Shown here: positions 34,006 through 46,746 of the stretch, in pieces
Layout of the letters: each line of letters begins with the position of its first letter
Position numbering within the stretch: the stretch's first letter is position 1
Origin: Pseudorasbora parva
Lineage: Eukaryota; Chordata; Actinopteri; Cypriniformes; Gobionidae
Assembly: GCF_024679245.1 (NCBI RefSeq)
Contig: NC_090176.1
Location: forward strand, 45,961,086 to 46,025,085
DNA length: 64,000 bases
Reading direction: 5' to 3'
Notes under the pieces: model-generated
What the model was told of the DNA's origin: nothing
Databases searched by the model: none
The model's input: only the letters and a program-made list of their open reading frames with translations
Program-made: the position numbers and the translations under genes

Positions 34006-35448
34006 ACAGAAAGGTATACAACTGATGATTTTTTTGTATGAATATGTAAATGTAGAATCTTTGCATTCACTTGCAAACATTTGAGTTGTACATTATGGAA
34101 AAACTATATTTCAGTTAATACGCAAAGTTTCTTAGTGGTACAAAAATGCTTTGCAAGGGAACACTAATTTTCTCTATTGCGAGAAAAGGCAAATGTTTTG
34201 TGGGAGAACACAAAGTTGCTGAGTTTTCCCTGCGATACTTTGCACTCACTTGCAAAAATATTGTGTTGGCATAATATCAGGTGGGAGGAAAAACTTTAGC
34301 CTATTTCAGTGCTTTTTTTGCGAGGGAATGCACAGTTTCTTAGTGGAACGCAATAGTTTTGCGAGAGAACACAAATGTTTTTGATGAAAGACTTTCTTTT
34401 TTTCCAACCATGTCCCATTAGGGACTCCGTAGTTCGTGACTGGGCAGCAGAGAGTGAATTCTGACCTGCTGCATAGGCCAATGTGCACAACCATCAGGGC
34501 TGCATCTGCAGACTGGGAAGAAACGATTTCAGGGGATTCCGGGAAGGGGGACTAACATTAGTTTGTGTTGATGAGGCAAGAGGGCAGGTGTTGCCCCATT
34601 CTATTGCTCCACCTGCCACTGCCTGTCAGCCCCGGAAGCGCATGCTGCACATTCTAATGCTGTCACCCAAGACAGAGTTTCCCCACTTCGCTATCTCAAA
34701 TATTATATACTTGCTTCCTATACGGAAAAATGATCCTCCCTGACCCACTGTCCTCTGAGCCTGTATCAATGCCTGTAGGTTTATCTCTGGGCCGGACTGT
34801 TTGTTTGGGTAAAGCCGCTGCACTCACATGGCACTGCATGGGAAAGCGATTTCCCACAAACCAAACCTTGACAGCTCACGGCTGCCTTAGATAGGCGTCC
34901 CAGAGCCGGCTTCTGTCATGCGATACTCCATGCAGGAGATCTGGGGTTTTGGAAGCGCTCCCTCGATGTAGCAAGAGGGCTCGTTAAATTAATGAAACAC
35001 TCTATGATCAGCGCATTTTTTTCTCAGCTCTGCAGAGCTGCATGCCAGCGCAGCCAGTCGGGCCCGGTTCATGCAGAGCCATGCTTCATCATCATGCTTA
35101 TACGAAATCAAGTAACAGTTTGACAGGGGCATGCGTTGTAGCATCGAAAGACTCATTTTTAAACAGCAATCCTGAATTTACAGTCAACATGAAATGCAGT
35201 TTGGAAATAATCTGACTCGTGTAATTCGAAGTGAAATACATTAGATTGATCAAGGACATTGAACTATAAAACAAATGTGGTGAAAAACGAGTGTTATGTA
35301 TCCGAATGGCGCCAAGTTTGGAGGGGTGGGGTTGAAAAGGTCAAAGGAATTCATGATGTCAGCCGAAAAAGGAAGTTATTTCACATACAGATCATTTTAT
35401 TACGTTCTGATAAAAGATTACAAAGACAAACAATTTTTCTTTGGAAAA
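34006..35448. other. Unassigned DNA
   Basis: 34430-35060 has higher GC and several short frames but no exon with credible splice signals on both sides. Confidence 0.35.
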
Positions 35449-35450
35449 AC

Positions 35451-35695
<245 letters not shown>

Positions 35696-35732
35696 AAAAG
35701 TTCATGCAATGTAAAAGTTCATGATAAAAGTT

Positions 35733-35818
35733 CATAATAAAAGTTCATACAATGTGACTATTTACAGACGTACGTCCGTCCGTCTGTAAATAGTCACATT
35801 GTATGAACTTTTATTATG
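35733..35818. repeat. Perfect 38-bp inverted repeat, 10-nt spacer
   Basis: 35733-35770 (starting CATAATAAAAGTTCATACAA) is the exact reverse complement of 35781-35818; the spacer is TACGTCCGTC. It follows three imperfect AAAAGTTCAT direct repeats (35695-35745) and the CGTC end of the microsatellite. Confidence 0.97.
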
Positions 35819-36305
35819 TATCATGGTGCTCAATCTTAGAGCAATGCATTATACACAAGCCTAGATAAAGCACTTCAAGTCTGGATAAATGAATGCTTGG
35901 CAATTGTGACATAATAACCTGTTATTTATTTTGAACTAAAAAAAGTACTACACGGTCCTTGATCAAACAGTCTAGTCCTTGGTCGGACTGCAGCAAGATA
36001 TCAAACAGTGGTGCCATGACTGCAGTGAGAAAAGTCTGAAGAAAGTCAACCGGCCAGGCGATTACGATTCTATCGTGCAAAGGGAAGGCAGTCAACTGTA
36101 GGAGAAGAACAGCTCTATACCCATATGCATGTTTACAAGAATCGCCACAATTACCACAAAGCCCCTCCATCCCAGAGTCCTGTGAGGCAGCCGCATCTGT
36201 GAGGGAAAAAGCTTTTTCCCAGAGATATCAGTGAACACACACTCTCTCACACAAGGTAATATACACAGATGCAGACCAGGCCAGATAGAATTCTTTTACA
36301 TCATA
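35819..36305. other. Unassigned DNA
   Basis: No feature recognised. Confidence 0.35.
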
Positions 36306-36650
36306 CAGTTTTTCTCAGTTGCTTTGGTGCATTTCTCACATCACTGTTTACATTTGTACAACAGTTAGTTCAACCTCCACAACATTTAGTCATTTGTGCA
36401 TATCATAGTAGAAGTTTCTCATTCCTTCCAACAAATTGCAAATGCTTTCGGACATGCACCAATTGCTTTCATACAACTCTCTGCTGTTTTATAACATTAT
36501 CATTTGCTTATGTCGTGTCAGTCAAAATTAACTTTACTTGTGAATGCGGAATTGTCATTAAAACTATTAGTCCTCATTTCATTGCTTGAGTCATTACATA
36601 CAAAAACTAGTTGTCAAAATCTGTCAAGCAAATTTTACACTTTTTTAAAA
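36306..36650 (+). mobile_element. Possible truncated mariner-like element
   Basis: TA followed by CAGTTTTTCTCAGTTGCTTT, then repeated CAAATTGC/CAATTGCTTT words, resembles one end of a fish mariner-type family. The opposite end is absent and no transposase is readable. Confidence 0.35.
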
Positions 36651-36658
36651 TCTTTTTT

Positions 36659-36777
36659 TAAACCCCTTTTCCTGGCTTGGAGCTGGTGCTTTGGGTGTGG
36701 AAACAAAAATAACCGATTTGAAACTAGGCTCTGGCTCTGAACCAGCACCAGCACTGCCTTGGTGGAAAAGGGGTATT
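36659..36777. mobile_element. Short MITE with ACCCCTTTTCC ends
   Basis: AAACCCCTTTTCCTGGC on the left pairs with ATACCCCTTTTCCACC in reverse on the right. The interior has GGAGCTGGTGC and CTGAACCAGCACC arms, making the element foldback-like. Confidence 0.6.
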
Positions 36778-37329
36778 AGTTATTAATTATTATCCATATA
36801 GTATAAGGTGCCATATGAGATATTTAATTATTAGATGTATCTTGTATTTTAATTTGTCAACATTCTTCTTACCACTGATAATGGGCTTTGGACTAAATGA
36901 TGTCAGTGTTCCATTTTCATTCATTTTGGACACCTCGTACAATGAGTGACAAAACACTCTGATTTTGTCATGCTATATGTACATATTTGGTATTGCCGGA
37001 TTTAGCACAACCCCACATTTAAAAAAAGCCATCATATGTGTTTCTATGACAATACCTGGCAAAGCAGCCACAAAGTAAATGAAAACATTCTGCATAAATA
37101 TTACATTTGTGCATCTCCGCTTATTTAAGGTATGTGTTTATACGTCTCTATTTCTTCCATACCTCTAGATATTCACATCCAGTCATTTCTAGTAGTTAAA
37201 TCAACTTCCTGACTACAAACATGTCAAGTTTCAAAGCTCTCAGAGCTTGTATGATTGATCTGCACTAGTTTATATGCCTTAACTCCCATTCTGACAGGCT
37301 ATATTTTAGGGCTTTTTTTGGTTTTGGGA
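36778..37329. other. Unassigned AT-rich DNA
   Basis: Nothing recognised. Confidence 0.35.
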
Positions 37330-37588
37330 TGTATAACAATATAATTTAACAATCTTAGAGATGACGAAAAACATTGTTTGGTTTAGTTCTACCTCCGGTA
37401 GGGGTATCTCAAAAACTAAAGCACTTTTTTTTTCTATTTGTCAATTGGTGTCAATGAAGGCCTGTCTGAGGATTTCAACAAAATCGGATTTCAACAAAAA
37501 TATCTTAATTTTTGTTCCGAAGATGAACGAAGGTCTGACGGTAATTATTAAGTAATTATTGACAGAAATGATTGGGTGAACTAACCCT
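37330..37588 (-). mobile_element. TTAA-flanked MITE, one end preserved
   Basis: GTTCCGAAGATGAACGAAGG and GGGTGAACTAACCCT lead into TTAA (37589-37592). It is the right half of the common CATCTTCGGAACAC family. The left boundary is uncertain. Confidence 0.6.
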
Positions 37589-37681
37589 TTAACGTATAGG
37601 CTTTGCTAAGCAAGCTCTTGATGTTTAGATTGTCTCTTCTTCTGCTGCTCTTTTTCCTGCTGTGGTGATTAGCTAACAGTA

Positions 37682-38566
37682 GGCGTTTCTCAATGTCAAG
37701 GAAGGATCCTCAGAAGCCAGAATTCCAAGGATGCTACGTCATCAACATCCGACGAAGGACTGTTCCAATGTCGAGGATCCTCGGAATTTCAACCAAGGAC
37801 TGAGTCCTTCGTTCGAAAAATATGTCATATACAAGAAAGGATGCATATGAGTAGCCTTTGCGCTCTTCGCGTTCTCAAATCATTTACAATCCTATGCGCA
37901 CATGCAGCTTCGCTATCTTCAGACATTCCCGGAGTCGGAGTGTGAACGGGGCAAATATCCTTGTATCAGGGTTTGGAGATGGGAAGGAAGGAGGCGGGAA
38001 CCGGCGAACGTTCAACAACTTTATAATAAATAATAATCAAAACGAAAGTAACGCGGGAAGACTGCCCGGGCGACTGCCCGCACACACATTATAAACCATA
38101 AACAAACCATAACATAAAGTCCAGGCCTGGTCCTCTCTCGTCTTCCACGCTCCTCCATTTATACTCCAGTTCCTCTGCTGTGAGCCGAGACCGGTGTGGC
38201 GATCAGCTGCCGCTCATTATCACTCCACCGGCCCGCTCTAACGGCCCCTCACCTCGCTGATTGCCACAATGCTTTTATTTACGTTACCAAACATTGTTAT
38301 AACCATAGTAAATATAAGTAAAGTTTAATGTTTAAATGCCGGTACAAATTACTACGGTATTGATATAAAAAAATACAAATAACAATAACTTTATTGATGG
38401 CCAACAGACCTTTTCACTGACGTAATGACGCAATGACGTGCACTTGCTAGCCTGTTCCATTTACGTGTTCTCCGAATGCTAAAGAGGAGCCTCGCCTAGC
38501 CTCTGAAGGAAGTGACTTGGAAGGATCAGTCCTTCCAAGGAAGCATCCTTGACATTGAGAAACACC
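37682..38566. mobile_element. Element with GGYGTTTCTCAATGTCAAGG ends
   Basis: The left end GGCGTTTCTCAATGTCAAGG and right end in reverse GGTGTTTCTCAATGTCAAGG differ at one of 20 positions. Flanks read TA on each side (37680-37681, 38567-38568). Subterminal AAGGATCC/GGATCCTT words are frequent. The superfamily is unclear (TA target: Tc1/mariner- or ISL2EU-like). An LTR-like insert seems to occupy about 37930-38290. Confidence 0.75.
37930..38290 (-). mobile_element. LTR-like insert of uncertain limits
   Basis: On the minus strand the block begins TGTGGCAATCAGCGAGGTGA and has a TATA box (AGTATAAATGG) followed by T-rich DNA and GCCGGTTCCCGCC. It resembles the promoter half of a cyprinid LTR-type repeat. 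I found no matching target duplication, so both limits are approximate. Confidence 0.35.
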
Positions 38567-38892
38567 TAGTGTTGCATTACCCCATGTGCCCACTTCTGGA
38601 CTGGAGTGTGGATTGCCTGTGACTGACTGTATGTGCCAAAACGTGACGTTTGAACCATGACGGTTCAGAATGAATACATAGTAGAAGTACCATTATACTC
38701 CTAATACTATACAGTGTAGTGTAGTGTAGCTTAGTATCATATTGCATCAAATCATATCATATAGTAACTCATTCTTGTACTCTTATATGCTGTAAAGAAG
38801 AGTCAAGTCTTAATTTATTGTCAGCTCTTCTGTTATATTTGGCCCAATAGCCAATATGTGTCGGTTCAGTCAGGTTGTATTCTGGGAGAGAA

Positions 38893-39115
38893 CTACTCTA
38901 CCTCCACATTCACTCTCAGGAGGCCCAGGCTGGTTCTGGTGTCAGGGAGTTCCCTGCCGAGAGCCTGAGCCCATGTAAAAGAATCACTGGCCCGTCCCAT
39001 TCCAGGCATTGCAGACGCTGGAAAGAATGCCGCGATGAAAGTTGTGATAGGTTCATGCAGGATGAATGGTATTCTCAGGGACTCTGGAGGAGATTCTGGG
39101 ACAGGCTGGAGAAGT
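38893..39115 (-). CDS. Candidate 3' terminal coding exon, unidentified
   Basis: On the minus strand a C/T-rich tract ends in CCCCACTGCAG, a good acceptor (AG at 39116-39117). From there one frame stays open for about 73 codons to a TAG at 38893-38895, reading VPESPPESLRIPFILHEPI, then AMPGMGRASDSFTWAQALG and LLRVNVEVE. It is not repetitive and lies in the GC-richest part of its neighbourhood. I do not recognise the protein. The opposite strand is also open (38875-39132), which weakens the case. Confidence 0.25.
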
Positions 39116-39579
39116 CTGCAGTGGGGCAATGAGGGTCAGGGAAGGTTTAAATATAAGGGTTCATTAGACATTCAATGTACCCTGGTAGTACGGGCTGTCC
39201 TGTCCTCTTCGCCTACACTGAGCGCTAGGAATGGTTCCCCAGGAGACACAGCAATCTAGGAAAGGGCGATAACACCTGGGCATGGAAAGAATCGCTGAAG
39301 GCATGCAGTTCTGATATTAGCCACCTATGAAACTTTAGAGCAATGCATAAATCAACTGCAGACATGATGTATAACGCAACAGTCCTGTACGTGAACCTTG
39401 TGCATTTGAGCCATAACATACAACTGGCAACGTTCCTTTGAAATGGAATGTTGCTGATAGGACAGAACGTTTTAATATGCCCTGGTTAGAGAGTGTGTGT
39501 GCCATTTAGAGCCATATTGAATGCCTTTTAAATGTCAGTTCAGTTTCTGAATTTGAACTGAGGTAGCAAACAGACAGGC

Positions 39580-40834
<1,255 letters not shown>

Positions 40835-40990
40835 CAACTTAAAATAATTTATGTTTTAATATATTTTAAAATATTTTTGTGATGGTAAAAGCTGAATTTT
40901 CAGCATCATTACCCCAGTCTTTAGTATCACATGATCCTTCAGAAATCATTCTGATATGATGATTTACTGTTTAAGAAACATTTCTTATTA
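40835..40990 (-). repeat. Dispersed repeat R1, copy c
   Basis: AAAGCTGAATTTTCAGCATC and TAGTATCACATGATCCTTCA mark a third reverse-oriented or forward-oriented copy; this one has the same sense as 30310-30500. Confidence 0.65.
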
Positions 40991-41949
40991 TTATCAGTGT
41001 TGAAAAAAGTTGTGCAGGTTAATAGTTTGTAAAAACCATGATACATTTTTACTTTTTAGAAAGTTTTTTGGGGAAAAAATTTTTTTTGGGGAAAAAAACG
41101 TTAATACATTTTTTTAATTGAAAGAGCTTATATAAATTAAAAATCTTTTATAATAATAAAATCTAAGATGAAGGTCAAGGCAAGAAAATGTCAATTATCT
41201 ATTATTATAAATATATGTCTGTCACAGGCATTAACATTTAATAAAGCTATATGTTAACATTAGGTCAATTATTAGGCATCATGAAATGACACTGAACAAT
41301 ACTTTTACAGGTTAATGTCAACTTTATTTTATTTTCTATTATAGAATTATATCTGGTGCCTGAATAATATCTGGTTTGATTATATATAAATATGATGCCT
41401 AATGCATTAACTAATGTTAACAAATTGAACATCATTGCAAAATGTTACTGAAATATATTTACAATTGACATCCTTCTTGCCTTTTTTGCAATGTAGAAGT
41501 AAGCTGTTTTCTGTGAATGCATGAGACTTGATTCATTAGCCACTGGAAATAACTAGAAGAATTCAAAAATAACTGCAGAATAATTTGCACTACAGGCCAG
41601 TGTATTTATAGTCACGACAATACATTACAATAACATGGAATACCCGTTTGCAATATCATGCAGCATAACGAGCTGTTTTGTTCAGCTAAAATAACGAGTG
41701 GATCGAGTGACACTGGAAGCCAGACGCATTCAAATTACAAATGGCCACACCTTTGGATGTACACGTTCAATCAGTGCAGTGCATTCTGGGATTGCCTTCA
41801 GAGCAAAACTGCAGAATTTGGCCACAACAAGTACTTTAGAAGGCAGCAAAAGGACCTACCTTCATGTACAGGAAGTGCACCAATTATGTCTTAAAATACT
41901 GTCTAGGTAGGCAGCTCACTAGGTTTCGAAACAGTCCTATAGTATGTGA
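40991..41949. other. Unassigned AT-rich DNA
   Basis: Repeated TTAACATTA/ATGTTAAC words at about 41220-41440 suggest an eroded repeat without clear ends. Confidence 0.35.
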
Positions 41950-42245
41950 GTGACAGCTGAAGGCCTGGCTGCAGATCCTTGTGGAAAAGGAACATTTCAT
42001 GTGAGACTGACCAGCGATCCACCTGCACGTTACAAAGCACCAGCACTGTCACAACAACCACAAACAGCCGTGACCCTCACTGACCCACGACGACCCCAGT
42101 GCCATCTGTTGCAGCAGGCGCAGATCCCTGCCGATGAGCAAGGGACCATTAGCGCAGAAGGGCCCCCTGTGATAAGACAAAGCACGGGAGCCTCACACCC
42201 ATACAATACAGATGCAGAGAGAGTGATACCACCTGAAAGATTAGC
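41950..42245 (+). CDS. Weak candidate exon, unidentified
   Basis: A GC-rich forward frame of about 99 codons runs to a GTAAGT donor-like site at 42246-42251. It is Pro/Gln/Thr-rich and has no domain. A plausible upstream acceptor (GTGACAG near 41957) is poor. It may equally be a GC-rich chance frame. Confidence 0.15.
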
Positions 42246-42885
42246 GTAAGTGCTCGGCGTGTGAATGTGCGGAGGCTCTCGGGGGCTGACTGCAATCTCC
42301 ACTAAGAGCCCCAGCTGAGCAGCCTGTAAACCGAAACGGAAAAAGCACCTGACCTGTTTGGGTAAACGGAGCCGGATGGTGGCCCGTATTAGTGAATTCT
42401 CTAAGGAGGGGTTGGGGGGACGGGTGTGTTTTCTCCATCTTAATGGTTCCCACCCGCCTTACCAATCATGCAGGTGATATCCCACCCCCTCGCCCGTAAA
42501 GAGGAGACACCTGATCCCTCTTGGGGTTCCACATTCAGCTCCCACACCCCCCCCCTCTCCGGGCATGGCTCAGCCCTGACCTCTGACCCCTGCTTTGGAG
42601 GCTATTTATATGGGTGCGTACTTGACCTGACAGCTAAAGAAAAGGAGGACGGGGGAGGTTAAGCTCTATCCAGATGAGAGGCCTGAAGAGAACTCTCTGT
42701 GCTAACTTAATAAGGGCACCAGGGATAGTTACAGGGCAGGACTGAATGCTGACGTACATGTAAAGTTGAGGATGGACATTTAGAAAGTGCACAGTGTTCT
42801 TTACTGTGCTTTAATTAAAAATACATTAGCGTTTGTTTTTATTTTATTAGTTGTTGCTCTGGGGCCATATTTGTGGATTTCCACC
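42246..42885. other. Unassigned DNA
   Basis: GC-rich to 42660, then AT-rich; no feature recognised. Confidence 0.35.
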
Positions 42886-43317
42886 CTGGATTTGGCCTAC
42901 CCAAATTGAAAAGCTTCCCATGCCCACAAACAGTGGTCTAAATACACAATTTTGGTGGTGGGAATTACATTAAAAAAGGTAATATTCCTCCATTCAGATG
43001 CATTTGAATAAATATTGCATACATGATCCAGACAACAATCTTGTTTCCAGTAGTTTCTGGAATATAGCAGAAACAGCCCAAACTGTCTGCAGGGTGCTAG
43101 AGCACACAAGGGCCTGAGTTATACACTTTCAAAAATGAAATTATAACCAAAAAAATCAAAAAGTGGGTGTTTGGGGCTAATTACAGCTCAGACGACATAT
43201 ACTTGCATGTCAATCACTTTTAGCAGTGGTTTATGTAACTTCAAAGGGCTTCCTGTAAAATGACACCAACATTTAGTTTTTAGACCATGCTTTTAGATTT
43301 GGGTAGGCCAAATCCAG
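42886..43317. mobile_element. Element bounded by a perfect 21-bp inverted repeat
   Basis: The 21 bp at 42886-42906 (starting CTGGATTTGGCCTACCCAAA) are the exact reverse complement of 43297-43317. The interior shares GAAAAGC..CCATG words in inverted order. True ends may lie further out, and no duplication was found. Confidence 0.6.
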
Positions 43318-43465
43318 AAGGAAATGGTGTGAAAAAGTTACTTTCTGTAAAACAAATGACAAAGTGGTGTATATCTCCAGAAAGTACTCCTCCACCGACT
43401 TGTACAATTGAAGTAGGGATATATACTTTATGATTTAACACCTGTACAGGGTCCGCAGAGTTTAA

Positions 43466-43770
43466 AGAGTTAGTTCACCCAAAAATGAAAATGTGATATC
43501 TGCTTACCCCCAGTGCATCTAAAATGTAGGTGTGTTTGTTTCTTCAGTAGAACACAAATGAAGATTTTTAACTCCAACCGTTGCTGTGTGCCAGTCATAT
43601 AATCATGTGAATGGGTAAGGCTCTATAAGAGCAAAACATACAAACAAAAAAACATGCTTAGGCAACGTGCACAAAACCCTACTGAAGAAACAAAGACATC
43701 TACATGTTAGATGCCCTGGGGGTAACCAGATAAACATCACTCTCAATTTCATTTTTGGGTGAACTAACCC
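43466..43770. mobile_element. Complete TTAA-flanked MITE, 305 bp
   Basis: AGAGTTAGTTCACCCAAAAA on the left and GGGTTAGTTCACCCAAAAAT in reverse on the right, with TTAA on both sides (43462-43465, 43771-43774). The interior inverted arms GTAGGTGTGTTTGTTTCTTC match 31816-32163. The TTAA target makes it Kolobok- or piggyBac-related. Confidence 0.88.
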
Positions 43771-44104
43771 TTAAAGGTTTTTTTATGCTAATTGATAAAT
43801 TATAAATAAATCTAATTAATATATTGTAATATATAAATATATATTGTAATAAATAAATTATACATTACATTATATATATTAAATTATTGTAAAAATTAAA
43901 CAAACAAACTTGTACATATATAGGCCTATCAGATGTCGTGTTAACCTAATATTTTCCGTAGTTGATGAAACTTTTTTAACAGTGAAGGAAAATTGATAGA
44001 CCTACTAACACTTGAGGGTGTACCTTGTAACTGTAATTCTCATCCTGTCCACTTGGTGGCGTGTGTGCTCTTGCCGACTATCAAGTTAATGGTCAACGAA
44101 CAAA

Positions 44105-44194
44105 ATGGCTTTCCTGAGTGACGAAGCTGTTTTATTGCCTTTCTGCCGTTGAAACAGCGATTAAACGACTACATGAGCCATGCTATGGATTTCG
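44105..44194 (+). other. Candidate first exon with donor site
   Basis: After GC-moderate sequence with an AAAATGGC (YY1-like) word, an ATG at 44105 opens a 15-codon frame ending at 44152. A second ATG (44173) opens MSHAMDF up to a strong GTAAGT donor at 44195-44200. The layout (short upstream frame, start codon a few codons before a donor) is common in first exons. No acceptor partner could be assigned, so it may belong to a decayed transposon gene or to a host gene. Confidence 0.25.
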
Positions 44195-44844
44195 GTAAGT
44201 TGGACTGTTTTTTTCGACTTATTTTCTGATGTTCATTCATGTTTATTTCGTTCTGTAACTTAGTAAAGATGAAGAGAGGATCATGTTTTACAGTCTATGG
44301 TTGACACGCGCTCACTTAGGTTGCCAAACATTCAGTATCAGAATCATTCCCGCTTCATAGTTCACAGCGCGTGGCTCGCGCGGCAAATCACTTTTAGTAC
44401 TTGCATTTTGATTTCGATAAATGATTTTGGGCGGATGCAAACAACTTGATTATTGTTGATGAGTCCAACATTCACCCATGCAAAAAAGCATGTAACGTTA
44501 CTCGGTTTCCCTGAGGGAAGACGTGATTACAAAAGAGAAGTCGTCTTTCACTATTGTAAGTTAATGCAGTATAAAAATAACCTAGAGAAACAAACATTTT
44601 ATATTAATACGCTAATATTGTAGTGTATTAAAACGTTTAATTGAAAAATAGATATTTTCATTTCTTCATACATGGTTGTAACAAAATTTAATTAAAAAAT
44701 AGAAGTGCTATTGTTAAAAAAAAAAATACTGGCTGAAATTTCAAAGACGTTCAGTTATATGCTTTAAAATTGCATATGCTACTATGTATCTTCCTAGAAG
44801 AAGAAAAAATAACTTTCAAGTTTATCATTTTGAATAGATGATAT
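44195..44844. other. Unassigned DNA
   Basis: Nothing recognised beyond the donor at its start. Confidence 0.35.
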
Positions 44845-45130
44845 TTAAATCAGCACTAGGTAACTTTTCAACCTTCATAATATATTTTTTTAAGACTCTT
44901 GTGATGATAAATCGACTTACAATAGGTTGAATGACACATCTGCCATAGCTTGATGGGGTCTGTATCGTTTTTAATCGTACTTTTAAACTTCGGGTTTCGG
45001 GTAGTAACCCGAGAACAAAAAGAACTACAAAATTCGACTGCTTTACGGCATACACGTCACTTTCACCAACACCCACACTTCCTTACATTCGGACGTGCGA
45101 GCCCAACTTTGTTCGTCGGATAATATAGTC

Positions 45131-45305
45131 ATGTCCGAAGCAGCAGAGACAAATAAGAAAGAAAAGGTTTTGTTGGAGGAAAGCAATAAGAGGAAACGAA
45201 AAAGTGATGGGATTAAAGGCAGGACGAGGATCAACATGTGACCAGCGTTTGCTCGTCGGCGTGAGCTGAAGGAGGCGTGCCCGACCGATGCTGTCCTGCT
45301 TGTTA
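45131..45305 (+). pseudogene. Basic transposon-associated ORF, broken
   Basis: ATG 45131 opens MSEAAETNKKEKVLLEESNK, then RKRKSDGIKGRTRINM, then a TGA (45239-45241). In the same frame it continues PAFARRRELKEACPTDAVLL. A block of the form KRKSD....RTRIN.G.AF.RWREL....G..TDA..A..LL opens many multicopy fish proteins of transposon origin. Here the Gly codon (GGA) has become TGA and Trp has become Arg. The basic stretch could be a nuclear-localisation or DNA-binding segment. Function of the family is unknown to me. Confidence 0.55.
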
Positions 45306-45569
45306 CGGTGATTACCAACCACTCAAACATTGAACTGAAGTATCATATAGATTCTGTAAAACGGTAACCAATAGACTACTATAATAACGCTGGCTTGTAA
45401 ACGTGAGCATCGTGATTATTTGGCGTTTGAAAAAAATAAAACCCATGAAATTATATTCATATGACATGCTGAAACATGCCACTGACTGTAACGTTACCTG
45501 GGATGAAGACATTTCACACGCGCCACCAGAAGAACTCTGAACTCCTCTTGCAGTGTTCAGGGGAACTGT

Positions 45570-45718
45570 TAGTGCTGCACCAACCCGCGGCACCCCTTTT
45601 ATGAAGTTATTTGGCCCGCACCGCACCACTGTATATATTTTTACAACCCGCCCCGCACCCACGACCATTAAATAGACATACGGGGTCCCCGGTTTATGAG
45701 ACGACCCACGCAACACTA
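45570..45718. mobile_element. 149-bp MITE inside K2
   Basis: TAGTGCTGCACCAACCCGC on the left and TAGTGTTGCGTGGGTCGT in reverse on the right. The interior is CCGC/GCGGG-rich. No target duplication visible. Confidence 0.5.
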
Positions 45719-46303
45719 GTTCAGGGCTATCAGGGTTGTCATGTCAACAAATGCACGCGCGATGGCATCCCCTGCTGTAGGATGACAGATCTTACGACAG
45801 TAGTTGAGGACATAATTTTTTCCAAACTGTAGGGGGACCCCTAGAGCAAAAGTAGCCAAGTGCTGCTTTAATGTAGCTACCTTGGTGTAGAAAGGAAATA
45901 TTCAATAATTTGATCATGGAGCCACATTATATGGGACTGAAACATATAGGGCCTTTAAAATTAAGAGTACAAAAGAAAAGTTTATTAAGAATGAGAATAT
46001 AGAAGGATATGGAGATATATTTAATTATACACAATATGGGAAAGATAGTATTGATGGCACATTTAGACAGGAATATTCAATTGTTATGACAGAAATAAAA
46101 AAGATGCATTTCTAGTTTCAGCATTATTTGTTGTTGGTGAGATCATAGATATGTATGATATGAGACCAGTATAGACCCTTTTACAGCCCAAGTGATCAAA
46201 GAGTTGCGCGCGCATTTTGGCAACGGAAGTGGTGTTGTTCCCTTAGTGGTTCTAACGTGTTAGCAACTCCGAAAGTTTATCAAAACGGTTTCCCAGCATC
46301 AAA

Positions 46304-46444
46304 ATGTCTGGCTGTTGCGTTTTCGGTTGCAGTAATCGCTATTCCACCAATGGGCTTAAGTTTTATAGGATTCCGACAGGATCAAGGCCGTTTCAGAAGA
46401 ACCGGCGGTACCTGTGGCTGCAGGCGATTAAATGCATTGATTAG
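46304..46444 (+). pseudogene. THAP-domain ORF, copy 1, stopped at codon 47
   Basis: The frame reads MSGCCVFGCSNRYSTNGLKF, YRIPTGSRPFQKNRR, then YLWLQAIKCID and TAG. The Met-x-x-C-C-x3-C start, the KFYRIP block and the W.QAI helix are those of a THAP zinc finger, a C2CH DNA-binding domain of about 90 residues. After the TAG the frame continues NEDIKNACI, where the final C-x2-H should be, but the His is missing. The same TAG occurs in copy 2, so the stop predates the spread of both copies or marks a programmed short form. Confidence 0.75.
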
Positions 46445-46746
46445 AACGAGGACATAAAAATGCTTGCATAAAAAAAAATTCATTTGTAAAACATTTACTG
46501 CACTTGAAACTTAATGCTTTATAATAAACCTCCCATTGGCTGCCACTGGTGTGTATAATGTACCCCCTCCCCCAGTCTATCATATCAATAATCACAGTAC
46601 TTATCAATTTCATTTGTAATGATTTTATTAATAGTTTAATTGCAAAATAACCATCTGAGAAATGTATGCAAGCAACATAGTTGCTATTAAAGTACTATAG
46701 CATTACAAAATTAAACTTTAAACAGAAGTGTGTCGACACATACGAA

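Larger units (their letters stand above)
44849..45867 (+). mobile_element. TTAA-target element K2 with KRKRKSDG-type ORF
   Basis: Ends ATCAGCACTAGGTAACTTTT and, in reverse, AGCAGCACTTGGCTACTTTT are flanked by TTAA (44845-44848, 45868-45871). The 1019 bp include a broken ORF at 45131 and a 149-bp MITE at 45570-45718. The TTAA target and the ends suggest a Kolobok-like element unrelated in sequence to K1. Confidence 0.8.

Noticed and set aside
45312..45716. 134-codon minus-strand frame
   Set aside because: Runs across the end of element K2 and a GC-rich MITE; no motif, and the sense ORF of K2 is on the other strand.
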